A stretch of 64,000 nucleotides of DNA, from the NCBI RefSeq assembly GCF_000717995.1, contig NZ_JODM01000001.1, forward strand, positions 186,001 to 250,000. The letters run 5' to 3'. Of this stretch, positions 61,526 to 64,000 are shown piece after piece. Each line of letters opens with the position of its first letter. Within the stretch, counting starts at the first letter, position 1. A model generated the notes under the pieces. It did no database searches, had not been told where the DNA came from, and was given only the letters and a program-made list of their open reading frames with translations. Both the position numbers and the translations under genes were made by a program. Source of the stretch: Streptomyces violaceorubidus. Lineage in GTDB: Bacteria; Actinomycetota; Actinomycetes; Streptomycetales; Streptomycetaceae.

Positions 61526-61559
61526 GGGGCATTCCGCCGTGAACCCGGTGGAATGCCCC
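61526..61559 (+). terminator. Hairpin between fusA and tuf
   Basis: GGGGCATTCC (61526-61535) pairs with GGAATGCCCC (61550-61559), and the stem extends inward by two more pairs and a wobble. It is about 60 bases past fusA in a 171-base gap. Could be an attenuator or processing site; a separate tuf promoter is expected but I see no clear consensus. Confidence 0.5.
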
Positions 61560-61635
61560 GGGCCCGGGTTTCCCAGCAAAGATCACCTGGCGCCGATGAG
61601 TAAGGCGTACAGAACCACTCCACAGGAGGACCCCA

Positions 61636-62829
61636 GTGGCGAAGGCGAAGTTCGAGCGGACTAAGCCGCACGTCAACATCGGCACCATCGGTCACATCGA
61701 CCACGGTAAGACGACCCTCACGGCCGCCATTACCAAGGTGCTGCACGACGCGTACCCGGACCTGAACGAGGCCTCGGCCTTCGACCAGATCGACAAGGCT
61801 CCCGAGGAGCGCCAGCGCGGTATCACCATCTCCATCGCGCACGTCGAGTACCAGACGGAGACCCGTCACTACGCCCACGTCGACTGCCCCGGTCACGCGG
61901 ACTACATCAAGAACATGATCACGGGTGCGGCGCAGATGGACGGCGCCATCCTCGTGGTCGCCGCCACCGACGGCCCGATGCCGCAGACCAAGGAGCACGT
62001 GCTTCTGGCCCGCCAGGTCGGCGTTCCGTACATCGTCGTCGCCCTGAACAAGGCCGACATGGTGGACGACGAGGAGATCCTGGAGCTCGTCGAGCTCGAG
62101 GTGCGTGAGCTCCTCTCCGAGTACGAGTTCCCGGGCGACGAGCTTCCGGTCGTCAAGGTCTCCGCTCTGAAGGCCCTCGAGGGCGACAAGGAGTGGGGCA
62201 ACTCGGTCCTCGAGCTCATGAAGGCCGTGGACGAGGCCATCCCGGAGCCCGAGCGCGACGTCGACAAGCCGTTCCTGATGCCGATCGAGGACGTCTTCAC
62301 CATCACCGGTCGCGGTACGGTCGTCACCGGCCGCATCGAGCGTGGTGTCCTCAAGGTCAACGAGACCGTCGACATCATCGGCATCAAGACCGAGAAGACC
62401 ACCACCACGGTCACCGGCATCGAGATGTTCCGCAAGCTCCTCGACGAGGGCCAGGCCGGTGAGAACGTCGGTCTGCTCCTCCGTGGCATCAAGCGCGAGG
62501 ACGTCGAGCGCGGCCAGGTCATCATCAAGCCGGGCTCGGTCACCCCGCACACCGAGTTCGAGGCCCAGGCCTACATCCTGTCGAAGGACGAGGGTGGCCG
62601 TCACACCCCCTTCTTCAACAACTACCGTCCGCAGTTCTACTTCCGTACGACGGACGTGACCGGCGTCGTGACCCTCCCCGAGGGCACCGAGATGGTCATG
62701 CCGGGTGACAACACCGAGATGAAGGTGGAGCTCATCCAGCCCGTCGCCATGGAAGAGGGCCTGAAGTTCGCCATCCGCGAGGGTGGCCGGACCGTGGGCG
62801 CCGGCCAGGTCACCAAGATCAACAAGTAA
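61636..62829 (+). CDS. tuf: Elongation factor Tu
   Basis: 397 residues. GTPase motifs: [34 protein letters not shown] and NKADMVDD; domains II and III complete, ending [11 protein letters not shown]. Delivers aminoacyl-tRNA. ATG start is replaced by GTG at 61636 with AGGAGGA upstream. Resembles the major tuf1 type. Confidence 0.98.
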   Translation: MAKAKFERTKPHVNIGTIGHIDHGKTTLTAAITKVLHDAYPDLNEASAFDQIDKAPEERQRGITISIAHVEYQTETRHYAHVDCPGHADYIKNMITGAAQMDGAILVVAATDGPMPQTKEHVLLARQVGVPYIVVALNKADMVDDEEILELVELEVRELLSEYEFPGDELPVVKVSALKALEGDKEWGNSVLELMKAVDEAIPEPERDVDKPFLMPIEDVFTITGRGTVVTGRIERGVLKVNETVDIIGIKTEKTTTTVTGIEMFRKLLDEGQAGENVGLLLRGIKREDVERGQVIIKPGSVTPHTEFEAQAYILSKDEGGRHTPFFNNYRPQFYFRTTDVTGVVTLPEGTEMVMPGDNTEMKVELIQPVAMEEGLKFAIREGGRTVGAGQVTKINK

Positions 62830-62876
62830 GCTCCGCTTGCTTGTCGGTCAACGCGACCTGACATGGGCTGATGCCT

Positions 62877-62914
62877 GAAAGGGCCCGTACGACTCCGGTC
62901 GTACGGGCCCTTTC
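62877..62914. terminator. Terminator after tuf
   Basis: A perfect 17-bp stem (62877-62893 with 62898-62914) and a four-base loop, bounded by AAA/TTT so it works in both directions. Confidence 0.9.
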
Positions 62915-62916
62915 GT

Positions 62917-62980
62917 CGTTCCCTACCGTTCCACGCCGTTCCCTACCGTTCCATGCCGTTCCCTGCCGTTCCCTGCCGGT
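62917..62980. repeat. 10-bp tandem repeat
   Basis: Six to seven units of CC(C/A)(T/C)(A/G)CCGTT in a row, in the gap between the tuf terminator and the stop of the permease gene. Confidence 0.85.
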
Positions 62981-62991
62981 TCCACCGGCCG

Positions 62992-64000
62992 TCATCCGCG
63001 CAGGCCGGCGGAGCCCACCGCCCGGCGGCGCAGGGCCAGGCCGGCCGGGACCACCGAGGCGACCACCGCGAGCACGGCGCAGGCGCCGGCCGCCGTCCCG
63101 ACGGCCGCCCACGGCACCACCGGCGCGGCGGGGACCGAGAGCAGGCGCAGCGCCGCCCCCATCCCGGCCAGGTCGAGCCCGGCGACGAGCAGCCCGAGGA
63201 GGGCCCCGGCCGCCGCCACCGTCAGCGACTCCACGGCGACGAGCCGCAGCACCTGTCCGTCGGTGGCCCCGGCGAGCCGCAGTACCGCCAGGTCGCGGAC
63301 CCGGTCGGACGTCGCCATCACCAGGGTGTTGACCACGGAGATCCCGGTGTAGAGCAGGGCGATGCCGAGGACCAGGAGAAGGCCCGCCCGCGTCGCGCCC
63401 CGGGACCCGGGCGAGGCCGCCGCGGCCCACTCGTCCCCGCTCGACACCCGGCCGCCGGTCGCCGCCACCGCCCCGCGCAGCCCGGCGGCCACCGCGTGGG
63501 CGTCGGCGCCGTCGGCGAGGGCCACGTCCACCCGGTCGACGGGGGCGCCGGCGGCGTTGGCCGCGGTGACGTAGACGCCGTTGTCACCGGTGCCGGTGCG
63601 CAGCACCGCGGCGATGCGCAGCGTCTTCGCCGTGCCGTCCCCGAGCCGGACCCGCACGCTCCGGCCGACCGTGTGCTGCTCCCACTCCTCGTTCACGACG
63701 ACCGAGTGGTCGTCCAGGTCGGTGACCCGCCCCCGTGCGACCGGGAGCCGGGCGGTCGCGGCGAGGGCGCCGGAGTCGGCGACGGCACGCGCGTCGGAGC
63801 GGATCAGGGCCACGCCGTCCTCCAGGGCGTACACCGCGCTCGACGCGCTCGGGGAGATCCGGGCCGCCCCCGGCACCGCGCGCAGGCGCTCCACGGCCGC
63901 CGCGTCGAAGCCCGACCCGGCCGGGGCCGCGACCACGAAGTCGGCGGTGGTCCGCTCCCGGGTCTCGGCGGCCCTCGCCCCGTCCAGCGTCGCGACGGCG
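62992..64000 (-). CDS. FtsX-like ABC transporter permease (partial)
   Basis: The C-terminal 335 residues are visible; the start lies beyond the right edge, as the frame is open to the last base. It has an extracellular MacB/periplasmic-core-like part, then helices near LLLVLGIALLYTGISVVNTL and AVESLTVAAAGALLGLLVAG and a final one near PWAAVGTAAGACAVLAVVAS, typical of FtsX repeats. LAVLRLAGATDGQVLRLV is the coupling-helix motif. An ATPase gene probably lies outside the window. Confidence 0.82.
   Translation of the reverse strand, partial: AVATLDGARAAETRERTTADFVVAAPAGSGFDAAAVERLRAVPGAARISPSASSAVYALEDGVALIRSDARAVADSGALAATARLPVARGRVTDLDDHSVVVNEEWEQHTVGRSVRVRLGDGTAKTLRIAAVLRTGTGDNGVYVTAANAAGAPVDRVDVALADGADAHAVAAGLRGAVAATGGRVSSGDEWAAAASPGSRGATRAGLLLVLGIALLYTGISVVNTLVMATSDRVRDLAVLRLAGATDGQVLRLVAVESLTVAAAGALLGLLVAGLDLAGMGAALRLLSVPAAPVVPWAAVGTAAGACAVLAVVASVVPAGLALRRRAVGSAGLRG

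Noticed and set aside
61501..61635. A TTGACC at 61507-61512 as the tuf promoter
   Set aside because: No -10 element lies at a workable distance; left as unproven.

Overview
This window is high-GC actinobacterial DNA, almost certainly from a Streptomyces chromosome. It has many GTG starts (and one TTG), short ATGA/GTGA gene overlaps, C-terminal tails rich in Ala, Pro and Gly, and the familiar streptomycete order rpmG - dehydratase pair - murB - add - aspC - tRNA-Trp - secE - nusG - rplKA - rplJL - rpoBC - rpsLG - fusA - tuf. No insertion sequences, CRISPR arrays, rRNA genes or attachment sites were seen.

Layout. (a) 1-6633, minus strand: a 2-oxoacid:ferredoxin oxidoreductase (korA, and korB cut by the left edge), then a NarL-type response regulator and two paralogous histidine kinases. 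(b) 6830-17333, plus strand: a tightly coupled 10-gene NADH dehydrogenase-like operon, nuoA-B-C-H-I-J-K-L-M-N. It lacks nuoD, nuoE, nuoF and nuoG, and its NuoC carries a very long repetitive disordered tail. (c) 17592-24787: HtpX protease, YccF and SMI1/KNR4 proteins, an amino-acid permease, YajQ, tRNA-Tyr, a small zinc-ribbon protein, an NAD(P)-binding protein and a probably degenerate amidohydrolase. (d) 25034-34658: tRNA-Thr, tRNA-Met, rpmG, a MaoC-type dehydratase pair, a methyltransferase/TetR divergon, a TetR/MFS exporter pair with matching operators, murB, add and aspC. (e) 34898-49178: tRNA-Trp and the information-processing block secE to rpoC, with two lipoprotein genes embedded. (f) 49240-55564, minus strand: a six-gene accessory cassette encoding a Crp-type regulator, a class III nucleotide-cyclase-like protein, a large P-loop/HEAT-like protein, a band-7-like protein, a Pycsar-effector-like (PycTM) membrane protein and an M48 protease. 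(g) 55686-58164: a PIG-V-like mannosyltransferase divergent from a polyprenyl-phosphate glycosyltransferase. (h) 58454-62829: rpsL-rpsG-fusA-tuf. (i) 62992-64000: a partial FtsX-like permease.

The most interesting part is cassette (f). It combines a cyclase-homology protein that keeps the metal and transition-state residues, a protein resembling the membrane effector of Pycsar anti-phage defence, and a Crp/Fnr regulator with a Crp-box-like site just upstream of the cyclase. The cyclase-like protein and its NTPase neighbour also share a short GDQ(Y/F)GxSGG motif. I read this as a candidate cyclic-nucleotide signalling or defence island inserted between rpoC and the str operon. Other points of note: Asn442 of RpoB, at the classical rifampicin-resistance Ser531 position; the nuoDEFG-less complex near a ferredoxin oxidoreductase; two perfect DnaA boxes at 18898-18924; and arrays of TetR-type operators.
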